Origin: an uncultured Mobilibacterium sp.
Lineage (GTDB): Bacteria > Bacillota > Clostridia > Peptostreptococcales > Anaerovoracaceae
Length of the DNA: 64,000 nucleotides
Direction of reading: 5' to 3'
NCBI GenBank assembly: GCA_947254375.1
Contig: CAMYCF010000002.1
Span: forward strand, 1 to 64,000
Numbering within the stretch: position 1 is the first letter of the stretch; the number at the start of each line of letters is the position of its first letter. The position numbers were made by a program, and so were the translations under genes. Under the pieces are notes generated by a model. That model was not told where the DNA came from. It worked only from the letters and a program-made list of their open reading frames with translations, and ran no database searches. Shown piece by piece: positions 1 through 8,197 of the stretch.

Positions 1-58
1 TTCCGATTATAGACGATGACTTGAATATAAGTTTGGACAATGATGAACAAGTTGACTC

Positions 59-661
59 ATGCGCACCGACTTCTATTTTGATGAAGAGGATGCGTATTGT
101 TTGGGAAATGACGGAGTCCTGCGCACGGGCGGATGGTTTTGGTATGTGAACAGGTGGTACTGTGCCGACAGCTCCGGCAAGGTAAGAAAAGGCTGGTTCA
201 AAGACAGCGGCAAGTGGTATTACCTTTACCCACACACACAAAGTGAACCGTCGGAAGTAAGAGGTCATATGCTCGGTCAAATGTGGATCGGCTGGAGGAA
301 TACGGACGACAAATGGTACTATCTCGATAATGACGGTGCCATGGTGAGCGGCGATTACACTATAGACGGAAAGACACGTCATTTCGCCGACAGCGGTGAG
401 CTGATCGGAGATCCGGGATTCAAGAAGGTGCACGTCATATATAAAAACAAAGAAGACGGTACGGTCGTAAAAGAATCCGATGCGAATGTCGTAGACGGCT
501 ATATTCAAGTCGAAAACCCTATCGTCGTCGACGGTGAAGAGCTTTTCCTTTCACCGGACGAAGACAGCGACTTCACGCTTGAGGGCTCGGATTGGATAGA
601 CGGTAAGACGCAGCGCATAAAGTATTTAGGGACGGATGAACTTATCGCTCCGGTGAGCTGA
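59..661 (+). CDS. cell-wall-binding (GW/WYY) repeat protein, probably a C-terminal fragment
   Basis: The frame holds several choline-binding/glucan-binding type repeats, each with a Gly-Trp followed by Trp-Tyr-Tyr (for example GKWYYLY and DKWYYLDNDG). Such repeats normally anchor a secreted protein to wall polymers. After residue 125 comes a more acidic tail without repeats. There is no signal peptide and no Shine-Dalgarno site before the ATG, so this is probably the 3' end of a larger secreted protein. The upstream 50 bases are closed by TGA in this frame but open, with an acidic reading, in the frame starting at base 3. A one-base frameshift near base 50 would therefore join them. The repeat identity is clear; the exact start and whether the gene is broken are not. 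Confidence 0.6.
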   Translation: MRTDFYFDEEDAYCLGNDGVLRTGGWFWYVNRWYCADSSGKVRKGWFKDSGKWYYLYPHTQSEPSEVRGHMLGQMWIGWRNTDDKWYYLDNDGAMVSGDYTIDGKTRHFADSGELIGDPGFKKVHVIYKNKEDGTVVKESDANVVDGYIQVENPIVVDGEELFLSPDEDSDFTLEGSDWIDGKTQRIKYLGTDELIAPVS

Positions 662-685
662 TAATGCAGTAGAATATCGATTTGA

Positions 686-715
686 CAAAAGAGGCTTCGG
701 CCTCTTTTGCTTTTA
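686..715 (+). terminator. Rho-independent terminator of the repeat-protein gene
   Basis: A 10-bp perfect stem (CAAAAGAGGC / GCCTCTTTTG) closes a TTCG tetraloop and is followed by CTTTTA. It lies 25 bases after the stop codon of the upstream gene and just before the polysaccharide operon promoter. Confidence 0.85.
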
Positions 716-734
716 CCGATAAAATATAGATTTT

Positions 735-764
735 TTGACATTTGCAGTCGGTTTAGACTATAAT
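735..764 (+). promoter_or_regulatory. promoter of the surface-polysaccharide operon
   Basis: A consensus -35 TTGACA and a consensus -10 TATAAT are separated by 18 bases. Transcription would start near 771, about 30 bases before the first gene. No other terminator is evident until about 15,490, so this may drive the entire cluster. Confidence 0.8.
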
Positions 765-802
765 GTTACGGTTAGAATAGTCTTTTAAGGAGTGATGCAC
801 AC

Positions 803-2014
803 ATGAAGATACCTTTTTCACCGCCGGACATATCCGAACTGGAAATCAAATATGTTACCGATGTAATGAAGTCGGGCTGGATAACAACCGGTCCTAAGGT
901 CAAAGAATTCGAGCAAAAGGCGGCGGAGTACCTCGGAGTGACTAAGCTCGTGGCGCTGTCATCCGCTACTGCGGCGCTCGAGGGCGCTCTTCGCATCCTC
1001 GGCATCGGACCGGGAGACGAGGTCATCGTTCCCGCATACACATATACGGCGACGGCGAGCCCGGTGGTACATGCCGGAGCGACGCTCGTGATGGCGGATG
1101 TAGCGAAGGACAGCTTCGAGGCCGATTACGACGCGGTCGAAGCGCTGATAAATGAGAAGACAAAGGCGATAATAGCCGTAGATATAGGCGGTATCATCTG
1201 CGATTACGACAGACTTTTTAAGATCGCCGATTCGAAAAAAAATATTTTTACGCCGGCGAACGATGTCCAGAAGGCCCTCGGCCGCATCGCGGTCATCGCG
1301 GACGGAGCGCATTCGTTCGGATCGGTAAAGAACGGAGTAAAAGCCGGTAATATCGCCGACTTTACATCCTTCTCTTTCCATGCGGTCAAGAACCTTACGA
1401 CAGCGGAAGGCGGAGCTCTCACATGGAGACCGCTCGAAGGTATATCGGACGACGAAATATACAGGAGGTTGCAGCTCTATTCCCTCCACGGACAGTCGAA
1501 GGACGCCCTCGCCAAAAACAAGGCGGGCGCCTGGGAGTACGATGTCGAGTGGCCGGCTTACAAATGTAATATGACGAACATAAACGCGGCTATCGGGCTC
1601 GCGCAGCTCGAGAGATATGACGACATGCTCGCGAGAAGGCGCGAACTCAACGAAAGGTATTCGCGCGAGTTTTCGAAATACGGTATCATGGTAATGTCTC
1701 ATTACACGGATGAGATGACTTCGACGGGGCACCTTTACCTCGTTCGGATACCGAATGCGACCCTCGAAGACAGGAATGCGGTCATCGAGGACATGGCGGA
1801 AAGAGGGATCGCGTGCAACGTACACTACAAACCTCTGCCGCTTTTATCGGCTTATAAAAACATGGGATTTGATATCAAGGATTACCCGAACGCGTATAAG
1901 CAGTACGAGAACCTGATATCGATACCCGTTTATTCGATAATGACGGACAAAGAAAACCAATACGTAATAGATAATTTTATAGATGTGCTCAGGAAAAGGG
2001 GACTCGTGCACTGA
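803..2014 (+). CDS. DegT/DnrJ/EryC1/StrS family sugar aminotransferase
   Basis: A 403-residue PLP enzyme of the family that transaminates nucleotide-linked keto-sugars. The family start KIPFSPPDISELE is present, the nucleotide-sugar entrance GWITTGPKVKEFE follows, and the Schiff-base lysine is K196 in SFSFHAVKNLTTAEGGA. It is the first gene of the operon, and its stop overlaps the start of the phosphoglycosyl transferase by one base, so the two are probably translationally coupled. Family members beside such transferases often make 4-amino sugars such as bacillosamine, but no 4,6-dehydratase is in this window, so the substrate is not settled. The insertion around residues 130-160 (AVDIGGIICDYDRLFKIADS) is common in the subfamily. 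Confidence 0.85.
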   Translation: MKIPFSPPDISELEIKYVTDVMKSGWITTGPKVKEFEQKAAEYLGVTKLVALSSATAALEGALRILGIGPGDEVIVPAYTYTATASPVVHAGATLVMADVAKDSFEADYDAVEALINEKTKAIIAVDIGGIICDYDRLFKIADSKKNIFTPANDVQKALGRIAVIADGAHSFGSVKNGVKAGNIADFTSFSFHAVKNLTTAEGGALTWRPLEGISDDEIYRRLQLYSLHGQSKDALAKNKAGAWEYDVEWPAYKCNMTNINAAIGLAQLERYDDMLARRRELNERYSREFSKYGIMVMSHYTDEMTSTGHLYLVRIPNATLEDRNAVIEDMAERGIACNVHYKPLPLLSAYKNMGFDIKDYPNAYKQYENLISIPVYSIMTDKENQYVIDNFIDVLRKRGLVH

Positions 2015-2709
2015 TGTGGCTCAAGGATTGGGAAGATTTACCGAGCTGTATGCGCACGGATGCCGTAAGGCCGTATTACGATATACTGAAGGGCAGAAAA
2101 GCGGCGATCGCCGTTAAAAGGCCGTTCGATATCGTGATGTCGGTCGTTATAATCATCGTGCTCGCGATCCCCATGCTCGTCATAGCGATAATGATAAAAG
2201 CCGACGACGGCGGTCCCGTCTTCTTTCGCCAGAAGCGCGTGACGACGTACGGGCGCGATTTTCGCATCTTCAAATTCAGGACGATGGTCGTCGATGCCGA
2301 AAAAGTCGGTGTGCAGGTGACCTCGCAGGGCGACCCACGCATAACGAAGGTCGGCGGGAAACTCCGCAGGCACAGGCTTGATGAGCTGCCTCAGATATTC
2401 AATGTTTTTGCGGGCGACATGTCGCTCGTCGGGACGAGGCCGGAAGTGAGGAAGTACGTGGACGCGTACAGCGACGAGATGATGGCGACGCTCCTTCTGC
2501 CGGCGGGAGTCACTTCGGAGGCAAGCATAGCGTATAAAGACGAGGACGAACTGATAGGGAACGCGGGCGACCCGGACAGGATATATATAGAAAAAGTTTT
2601 GCCCGAAAAGATGAGATACAATCTGCACTCCGTCAGGGAATTCAGTCTCGGACGCGAGTTTATGTTGCTTTTTAAGACGGTAGCCGCGGTATTCGGAGGG
2701 AAAAATTGA
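2014..2709 (+). CDS. polyprenyl-phosphate phosphoglycosyl transferase (bacterial sugar transferase family)
   Basis: This 231-residue protein should start the lipid-linked repeat unit by moving a sugar-1-phosphate from UDP-sugar to undecaprenyl phosphate. The family hallmarks are seen in order: one hydrophobic re-entrant segment (residues about 40-62), then FFRQKRVTTYGRDFRIFKFR, the RHRLDELPQ stretch with the catalytic Asp-Glu pair, and the DMSLVGTRPE motif. The short length indicates a monotopic catalytic-core enzyme of the PglC/WecP-like type, without extra membrane helices. It overlaps the aminotransferase upstream, and the next glycosyltransferase begins 4 bases before its end, so the three genes form a tight translational unit. 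The sugar specificity cannot be read from sequence. Confidence 0.9.
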   Translation: MWLKDWEDLPSCMRTDAVRPYYDILKGRKAAIAVKRPFDIVMSVVIIIVLAIPMLVIAIMIKADDGGPVFFRQKRVTTYGRDFRIFKFRTMVVDAEKVGVQVTSQGDPRITKVGGKLRRHRLDELPQIFNVFAGDMSLVGTRPEVRKYVDAYSDEMMATLLLPAGVTSEASIAYKDEDELIGNAGDPDRIYIEKVLPEKMRYNLHSVREFSLGREFMLLFKTVAAVFGGKN

Positions 2710-3935
2710 ACATACTTTTGATAAATCACTATGCGGGATCGTCTGAAATGGGCATGGAATTCAGGCCGTACTATCTGTCGCGCGAATGGGTAAAAATGGG
2801 ACACGACGTCACGATCATCGGCGGCGACTTTTCCCACCTCCGTAAAAAGAATCCCGATGTATCGGAAGATTTTACCGAGGAAACGATCGACGGCATCAGA
2901 TACGTGTGGATAAAAACGGGTGAGTATTCGAGCAACGGATCGGCACGCGCCAAAAGCATGTTCCGCTTCTGCAAAAAGCTCTCGTCGAACGGGAGAAGGA
3001 TCGTTGACAGGTATAAACCGGACGTGGTGATATCGTCTTCGACATATCCGCTCGATTCATACCCGGCGTGCAAGATCGCGAAGATCGCAGGCGCCAAATA
3101 CATCCACGAGGTCCACGACATGTGGCCGTCGACGCTGTACGAGGCGGGAGGAATGGCGAGAAAACATCCGTTCGTCGTGCTGATGCAGATCGCGGAGAAT
3201 CATGCCTACAAGCATGCGGACGTCGTCGTTTCCCTCCTCAAACACGCTGAGCCGTACATGAGAGAGCACGGCCTCAAAGAAGGCAAATTTCGCTATGTGC
3301 CGAACGGTATCATCGCCGGCGAGTGGGAAGCGGAGAAGGAACTTCCTAAGGCCCACGCGGAAGCGTTCGACAGATTCGAGAAAGAAGGCAAATTCGTCAT
3401 CGGATATTTCGGCAGCCATGAACTTTCATACGGTCTGCACAATCTGCTGGATGTCATCAAAGAAATGGAGAACGAAGACATCGCGCTCGCAATGGTCGGC
3501 AAGGGAAAGATGAAAGATGAACTCATCAAATATGCCGAAGGCAACAATATAAAGAATGTCGTTTTCCTCCCTCCTGTCGAGAAGACGCTCATCCCGTCCG
3601 TAGTTTCGCGATTTGACGCGATATTCATCGGTACGATCGCATCATCGCTCTACAGATTTGGGATATGCATGAACAAGATGTTCGACTCCATGATGGCTGC
3701 AAAGCCAATAGTCATCGCGATAACGACGCCGTCGACGGCAGTGAGCGAATCTGGGTGCGGAATAGCCACGGAATCGTGCGACAATGAAGCGATAAAAGCT
3801 GCGATAAGGAAGATAAAAAATATGACGCCGGAAGAGCGCAGCGCGATGGGGCAAAAGGGAAGAGACGCCGTCATGAAGCATTACACTTACGAAAGCATCG
3901 CCAAGGACTTTGAAGGCATAATGAAAAGCCTTTGA
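2706..3935 (+). CDS. glycosyltransferase family 4 (WbuB-like)
   Basis: This 409-residue GT-B fold glycosyltransferase likely adds the second sugar of the lipid-linked unit on the inner membrane face. The N-terminus LLINHYAGSSEMGMEFRPYY is typical of WbuB-like GT4 enzymes that act on HexNAc acceptors. The C-terminal donor domain holds PNGI (about residue 200) and the acidic region around the FGICMNKMFDSMMAAKPIV segment. The start is taken as TTG at 2706 because GGAGGG lies 5 bases upstream and the alternative starts lack a ribosome site. The start overlaps the stop of the upstream gene. Confidence 0.85.
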   Translation: MNILLINHYAGSSEMGMEFRPYYLSREWVKMGHDVTIIGGDFSHLRKKNPDVSEDFTEETIDGIRYVWIKTGEYSSNGSARAKSMFRFCKKLSSNGRRIVDRYKPDVVISSSTYPLDSYPACKIAKIAGAKYIHEVHDMWPSTLYEAGGMARKHPFVVLMQIAENHAYKHADVVVSLLKHAEPYMREHGLKEGKFRYVPNGIIAGEWEAEKELPKAHAEAFDRFEKEGKFVIGYFGSHELSYGLHNLLDVIKEMENEDIALAMVGKGKMKDELIKYAEGNNIKNVVFLPPVEKTLIPSVVSRFDAIFIGTIASSLYRFGICMNKMFDSMMAAKPIVIAITTPSTAVSESGCGIATESCDNEAIKAAIRKIKNMTPEERSAMGQKGRDAVMKHYTYESIAKDFEGIMKSL

Positions 3936-3978
3936 TCGGTGCGGGGCATAAATAAAAAATTCGGAAGGAAATCTGAAA

Positions 3979-5076
3979 GTGGAAACGAAAATAGTAACGG
4001 TCGTAGGAGCAAGACCGCAATTCATAAAAGCGGCGGCCGTATCTCACGAGCTCAGAAAACATTGCACCGAGATACTCGTACACACGGGGCAGCATTACGA
4101 TGCGAACATGTCGGCGCAGTTTTTTGATGAGCTGAACATACCTGCCCCCGACTACAACCTCGGGATCGGATCAGGCAGCCATGCTAAACAGACTGCCGAG
4201 ATGCTCATCGCTATCGAGGAGGTTTTACTCAAAGAGAAACCGGACTATCTTATGGTTTACGGCGACACGAACTCTACCATCGCAGGCGCGCTTGCAGCAT
4301 CTAAGATCCTCATACCTGTAATACATGTTGAGGCGGGACTCAGGTCGTACAACATGGCGATGCCGGAAGAACAGAACCGGAGACTTACGGATCACATCTC
4401 AAAATTCCTGTTTTGCCCGACGGATGTCGCTGCAGGTATCCTCAGAAGCGAAGGGATAACGGAAGGTGTTTACGTAACGGGAGATGTAATGTGCGACGCC
4501 GTTCTGTATTTTTCGAAGCTCAATCAAAAGATCTCGGATGCTGAGCACCTCAGCAAGCTGAATTATGTGTTCGGTAAAAGAGAAAACTTGGATAAATGGT
4601 ATCTTTCGACGGTCCACAGGGCGGAGAACACGGATACTATAGAAAAGGTAAGGACCGTACTAAAAGCGTACGAAAGCCTGGATCTGCCGGTCATCCTCCC
4701 GGCGCACCCGCGCACGAGAAAGATGATCGAACAGGTAAACAGAGAAGCAAATCTTAAGAACACTGTCTGCGTGGAACCGGTCGGATATCTGGATATGCTC
4801 TACCTGACTCAAAATGCGAAGAAGGTCATAACGGATTCGGGCGGCCTTCAGAAGGAAGCATACATACTGGGAACTCCGTGCGTGACGCTGAGGGAGCAGA
4901 CGGAGTGGGTCGAGACACTCGAGGGGAACCACAACATACTCGCCCACATCGATGCGGACGACATCCGCGATAAAGTGATGAACACGAAGATATCGGGCGA
5001 AAAGAAGGATTTTTACGGAAAAGGAGACGCCGCCCGCAGGATGTGCGACGTTTTATTCGCCGGCGAAAGGCAATGA
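3979..5076 (+). CDS. wbpI: UDP-N-acetylglucosamine 2-epimerase family; WbpI/WlbD-type UDP-GlcNAc(3NAc)A 2-epimerase
   Basis: A non-hydrolysing 2-epimerase of 365 residues. It shows GARPQFIKA (from residue 10), HTGQHYDANMS, YGDTNSTIAGALAASK, HVEAGLRSYNMAMPEE and GDVMCDAVLYF. The last two are closer to WbpI than to housekeeping WecB/MnaA, as I remember those sequences. With WbpA, B, D and E homologues directly downstream, the expected reaction is epimerisation of UDP-2,3-diacetamido-glucuronate to the mannuronate form. The start is GTG at 3979, preceded by GGAAGGAA. If the pathway reading is wrong, the enzyme would make UDP-ManNAc instead. Confidence 0.85.
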   Translation: METKIVTVVGARPQFIKAAAVSHELRKHCTEILVHTGQHYDANMSAQFFDELNIPAPDYNLGIGSGSHAKQTAEMLIAIEEVLLKEKPDYLMVYGDTNSTIAGALAASKILIPVIHVEAGLRSYNMAMPEEQNRRLTDHISKFLFCPTDVAAGILRSEGITEGVYVTGDVMCDAVLYFSKLNQKISDAEHLSKLNYVFGKRENLDKWYLSTVHRAENTDTIEKVRTVLKAYESLDLPVILPAHPRTRKMIEQVNREANLKNTVCVEPVGYLDMLYLTQNAKKVITDSGGLQKEAYILGTPCVTLREQTEWVETLEGNHNILAHIDADDIRDKVMNTKISGEKKDFYGKGDAARRMCDVLFAGERQ

Positions 5077-5138
5077 TATTTTATCGGTAAAAAAACTGCG
5101 ACTTGAAAAGAGAACGATCTTTTGTTGAGGAGGAATCT

Positions 5139-5648
5139 ATGAAGGAATATTTTGTACACGAAAGCAGCTATGTCGATGACGGAGCTACTGTAGGAGAAGG
5201 AACCAAGATATGGCATTTCTGCCACGTCCAGTCGGGAGCGAAGATCGGTAAAAACTGCTCGCTCGGTCAGAACGTCAACGTGGCCAACAACGTCGTGATA
5301 GGCGACAGGGTAAAAATACAGAACAACGTTTCCGTTTATGAGGGAGTCACGCTCGAGGACGGAGTCTTCTGCGGACCTTCCTGCGTATTCACGAACGACC
5401 TCACTCCGAGGGCGAGATACCCTAAGGGCTCGGATCACTACGAGAAGACGGTCGTCAAAGAGGGAGCGAGCATAGGCGCGAACGCGACCATAGTTTGCGG
5501 TCACAATGTCGGAAAGTGCGCAATGGTAGCGGCCGGCGCGGTCGTAACGAAGGACGTCGACGACTATACGCTCGTTGCAGGCATACCGGCACGTCCGATC
5601 GGTAAAGTTGATGAATACGGCAATGTCGTTGAAAAATTCAAGAAATAG
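5139..5648 (+). CDS. wbpD: hexapeptide-repeat N-acetyltransferase, WbpD/WlbB type
   Basis: A 169-residue left-handed beta-helix acyltransferase. It has imperfect hexapeptide repeats (VGEGTKIWHFCHVQSGAKIG, VIGDRVKIQNNVSVYEG) and the family-typical FTNDLTPRARYPKG segment, where the Asn-Asp-Leu turn carries the acceptor site. It is expected to acetylate the 3-amino group of UDP-GlcNAc(3NH2)A using acetyl-CoA. The ATG at 5139 is chosen because GAGGAGG lies 6 bases upstream; the longer reading from 5103 has no ribosome site. The gene sits between the epimerase and dehydrogenase homologues of the same pathway. Confidence 0.85.
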   Translation: MKEYFVHESSYVDDGATVGEGTKIWHFCHVQSGAKIGKNCSLGQNVNVANNVVIGDRVKIQNNVSVYEGVTLEDGVFCGPSCVFTNDLTPRARYPKGSDHYEKTVVKEGASIGANATIVCGHNVGKCAMVAAGAVVTKDVDDYTLVAGIPARPIGKVDEYGNVVEKFKK

Positions 5649-5694
5649 AAAACAGTAAGACAGAGATCTCAGAAGTGAAAAAGAGGAAAATCCA

Positions 5695-7011
5695 ATGACG
5701 ATGAAAGAAAGATTGTTGAAGAAAATAGCGGATCACGATATCACGGTCGGCGTAGTCGGACTCGGATACGTAGGACTTCCGCTTGCCGTAGAGAAGGCGA
5801 AGGCCGGGTTTAAGACTATCGGTTTCGATGTCCAGGATGAGAAGGTAAAACTTGTAAACGAGGGCAACAATTACATCGGCGATGTAGTGAACGACGACCT
5901 GAAGGCCATAGTCGACGCCGGTATGCTCAAAGCGACGTCGGACTTCTCGTTCGTGAAGGACGTAGATTTTATCGCGATATGCGTGCCGACACCGCTCGAC
6001 GAGCATCAGCAGCCGGACGTAAGCTACGTGCGTTCTTCGGCCGAAGCGATATCGAAGTATTTATCGAAGGATACAATGGTAGTACTCGAGTCGACGACGT
6101 ACCCGGGAACGACAGAAGAACTTCTTTTACCGATACTGGAAAGATCGGGGCTCAAGTGCGGAGAAGATTTTTACCTCGGATTTTCACCGGAAAGGGTGGA
6201 TCCGGGCAACCTTATCTACAAGACGAAAAACACGCCTAAGGTAGTCGGAGCCGTCGGAAAAGACGCAACGGAGGTCATCGCCGCGATGTACAGGGAAGTC
6301 CTCGAAGGCGACATACACGAGGTATCATCTCCTGCGATAGCGGAAATGGAGAAGATCCTCGAGAACACGTACAGGAATATCAATATCGGGCTCATCAACG
6401 AGCTGGCGGTATTGTGCGATAAAATGAACATCTCGCTCTGGGAAGTCATCGATGCTGCAAAGACGAAACCTTACGGGTTCCAAGCTTTTTATCCGGGACC
6501 GGGACTCGGCGGCCACTGCATACCGCTCGATCCGTATTACCTTTCATGGAAAGCACGCGAATACGGCTTTCACACTTCGATGATCGAGGCGTCGATGATC
6601 ATCAACGATAAGATGCCGGAGTACACGGTCGACAGGGCGGCGGCCGTACTGAACCGCCATAAGAAGGCACTCAACGGTTCGAAGGTCCTCGTTCTCGGCG
6701 TAGCGTACAAGAACAACATCGACGACTACAGGGAAAGCCCGGCGCTCGACGTCATAGAGATACTTAAGGAGCGCGGAGCGGAAGTCGACTTCTACGATCC
6801 GTGGATCGCTAAGTATAAACGCGGCGGTAAATACTATGAGGGACTCATTTCGATCGATGCGGAGAAAGTCGCGGGATACGATCTCGTCCTCGTGACGACT
6901 GCCCACGATGCGTACGACTATGAGATGATAAGGAAAAACGCGAAGGCGATATTCGACACGAGAAACGCTTTCGCCGGAGTAAAAGACAGAGAAAATATCG
7001 AATTGTTGTAA
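5695..7011 (+). CDS. wbpA: UDP-N-acetyl-D-glucosamine 6-dehydrogenase (WbpA type)
   Basis: A 438-residue nucleotide-sugar dehydrogenase. It has the NAD-binding GVVGLGYVGLPLA motif near residue 19, the central dimerisation domain with EMEKILENTYRNINIGL, and the catalytic cysteine C275 in GGHCIP. The C-terminal UDP-binding domain follows with GVAYKNNIDDYRESPA. It oxidises C6 of UDP-GlcNAc twice to give UDP-GlcNAcA, the first step of the diacetamido-uronate pathway. The last 29 bases, including the stop codon, are repeated immediately downstream (see the repeat at 6987-7044). Its close relatives include WecC and Ugd, but the neighbours favour WbpA. Confidence 0.87.
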   Translation: MTMKERLLKKIADHDITVGVVGLGYVGLPLAVEKAKAGFKTIGFDVQDEKVKLVNEGNNYIGDVVNDDLKAIVDAGMLKATSDFSFVKDVDFIAICVPTPLDEHQQPDVSYVRSSAEAISKYLSKDTMVVLESTTYPGTTEELLLPILERSGLKCGEDFYLGFSPERVDPGNLIYKTKNTPKVVGAVGKDATEVIAAMYREVLEGDIHEVSSPAIAEMEKILENTYRNINIGLINELAVLCDKMNISLWEVIDAAKTKPYGFQAFYPGPGLGGHCIPLDPYYLSWKAREYGFHTSMIEASMIINDKMPEYTVDRAAAVLNRHKKALNGSKVLVLGVAYKNNIDDYRESPALDVIEILKERGAEVDFYDPWIAKYKRGGKYYEGLISIDAEKVAGYDLVLVTTAHDAYDYEMIRKNAKAIFDTRNAFAGVKDRENIELL

Positions 7012-7044
7012 AAGGCAGAGGAAATATCGAACTGCTGTAAAAAC
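6987..7044 (+). repeat. 29-bp tandem duplication of the wbpA 3' end across the stop codon
   Basis: The segment at 6987-7015 recurs at 7016-7044 with a few substitutions. Each copy reads GAAATATCGAA-type sequence followed by TTGTTG or CTGCTG and TAAAA. The second copy is non-coding and lies between wbpA and the next gene. Confidence 0.75.
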
Positions 7045-7059
7045 GATAGGAGTAAAAGT

Positions 7060-8136
7060 ATGAGATATGCATTGATCGGTTGCGGAAGGATATCCACGAA
7101 CCACATGAAAGCGGCGGTAGCGAACGGCCTTGATATAGTGGCAGTCTGCGACATCCTGCCGGATAAAATGGATGCGATACTCGAGAAGCACGAGCTCACT
7201 GACAAAGGCATCTCGAAGTGCACGGACTATAAGAAGATGATCGAAGAGAACGAACTCGATCTCGTCAGCATAGCGACCGAAAGCGGCATCCACGCAGAGA
7301 TCGCTTTATACTGCATAGATAAAGGGATCAATGTGATCATCGAGAAGCCTATGGCGATGAACATCGCGGACGCGAACGAGATCATCAGACGCTCCGAAGA
7401 AAAGGGCGTAAAAGTTTCGGCCTGCCACCAGAACAGGTTCAACGTCGCCGTTCAGGAGACGAGGAAAGCTCTCGAAGCCGGAAGGTTCGGAAAGATGTCT
7501 CACGCATCTATCAATGTAAGGTGGAACAGGGGAAGATCATATTACGACCAGGCCAAATGGCGCGGCACCTGGGCACAGGACGGAGGATGCCTCATGAACC
7601 AGTGCATACACGGCATCGATCTTCTCAGGTGGATGATGGGAGATGAGATCGAGGAGATCTACGGTGCGACGCGTCAGAGACAGCACGACTACCTCGAAGC
7701 CGAGGATATCGGAGTCGCTGTAATAAAATTCAAAGACGGGTCTGTCGGGACCGTCGAAGGCACAACGAATGTATACCCTAAAAACCTTGAGGAGACGCTC
7801 TATCTCTTCGGTGAGAAAGGCACGGTAAAGATCGGCGGCACGTCTACCAACAACATAGACGTCTGGGACTTTGCCAATGAAACGGACGAAGACCGCAGTA
7901 AAAAAGGCCTCGAAGAGGAGACGAGCAACGTATACGGAAACGGACACACGAGTCTTTTCGCCGACGTCATGGATGCGATAGAAAACGACAGACGTCCTTA
8001 TGTCGATGCGGTCGCAGGCAGGAACGCCCTCGAGGTCGTTCTCGCGATATACAAGAGCCAGAAGGAAGGAAAACCAGTAAAACTTCCGCTGGAAGACTTT
8101 TCAAGCACAGATATGGCGGGAGAATTTGGAAAATAA
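7060..8136 (+). CDS. wbpB: Gfo/Idh/MocA oxidoreductase, WbpB/WlbA-type UDP-GlcNAcA 3-dehydrogenase
   Basis: A 358-residue two-domain oxidoreductase. The N-terminal Rossmann fold begins ALIGCGRISTNHMKAA, the Glu-Lys-Pro motif appears in VIIEKPMAMN (about residue 96), and the catalytic-domain stretch MNQCIHGIDLLRWMMG carries the conserved His. In the known pathway the enzyme oxidises C3 of UDP-GlcNAcA using tightly bound NAD, and the next gene's aminotransferase traps the product. The Shine-Dalgarno site TAGGAG precedes the ATG. The WbpA-B-E-D-I set around it makes this assignment stronger than family membership alone would. Confidence 0.85.
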   Translation: MRYALIGCGRISTNHMKAAVANGLDIVAVCDILPDKMDAILEKHELTDKGISKCTDYKKMIEENELDLVSIATESGIHAEIALYCIDKGINVIIEKPMAMNIADANEIIRRSEEKGVKVSACHQNRFNVAVQETRKALEAGRFGKMSHASINVRWNRGRSYYDQAKWRGTWAQDGGCLMNQCIHGIDLLRWMMGDEIEEIYGATRQRQHDYLEAEDIGVAVIKFKDGSVGTVEGTTNVYPKNLEETLYLFGEKGTVKIGGTSTNNIDVWDFANETDEDRSKKGLEEETSNVYGNGHTSLFADVMDAIENDRRPYVDAVAGRNALEVVLAIYKSQKEGKPVKLPLEDFSSTDMAGEFGK

Positions 8137-8197
8137 ACACAATTTACATATAATTTACCATGCTCCGTGTGGTAGAATCGTGCAGATAGGAGAAAGT

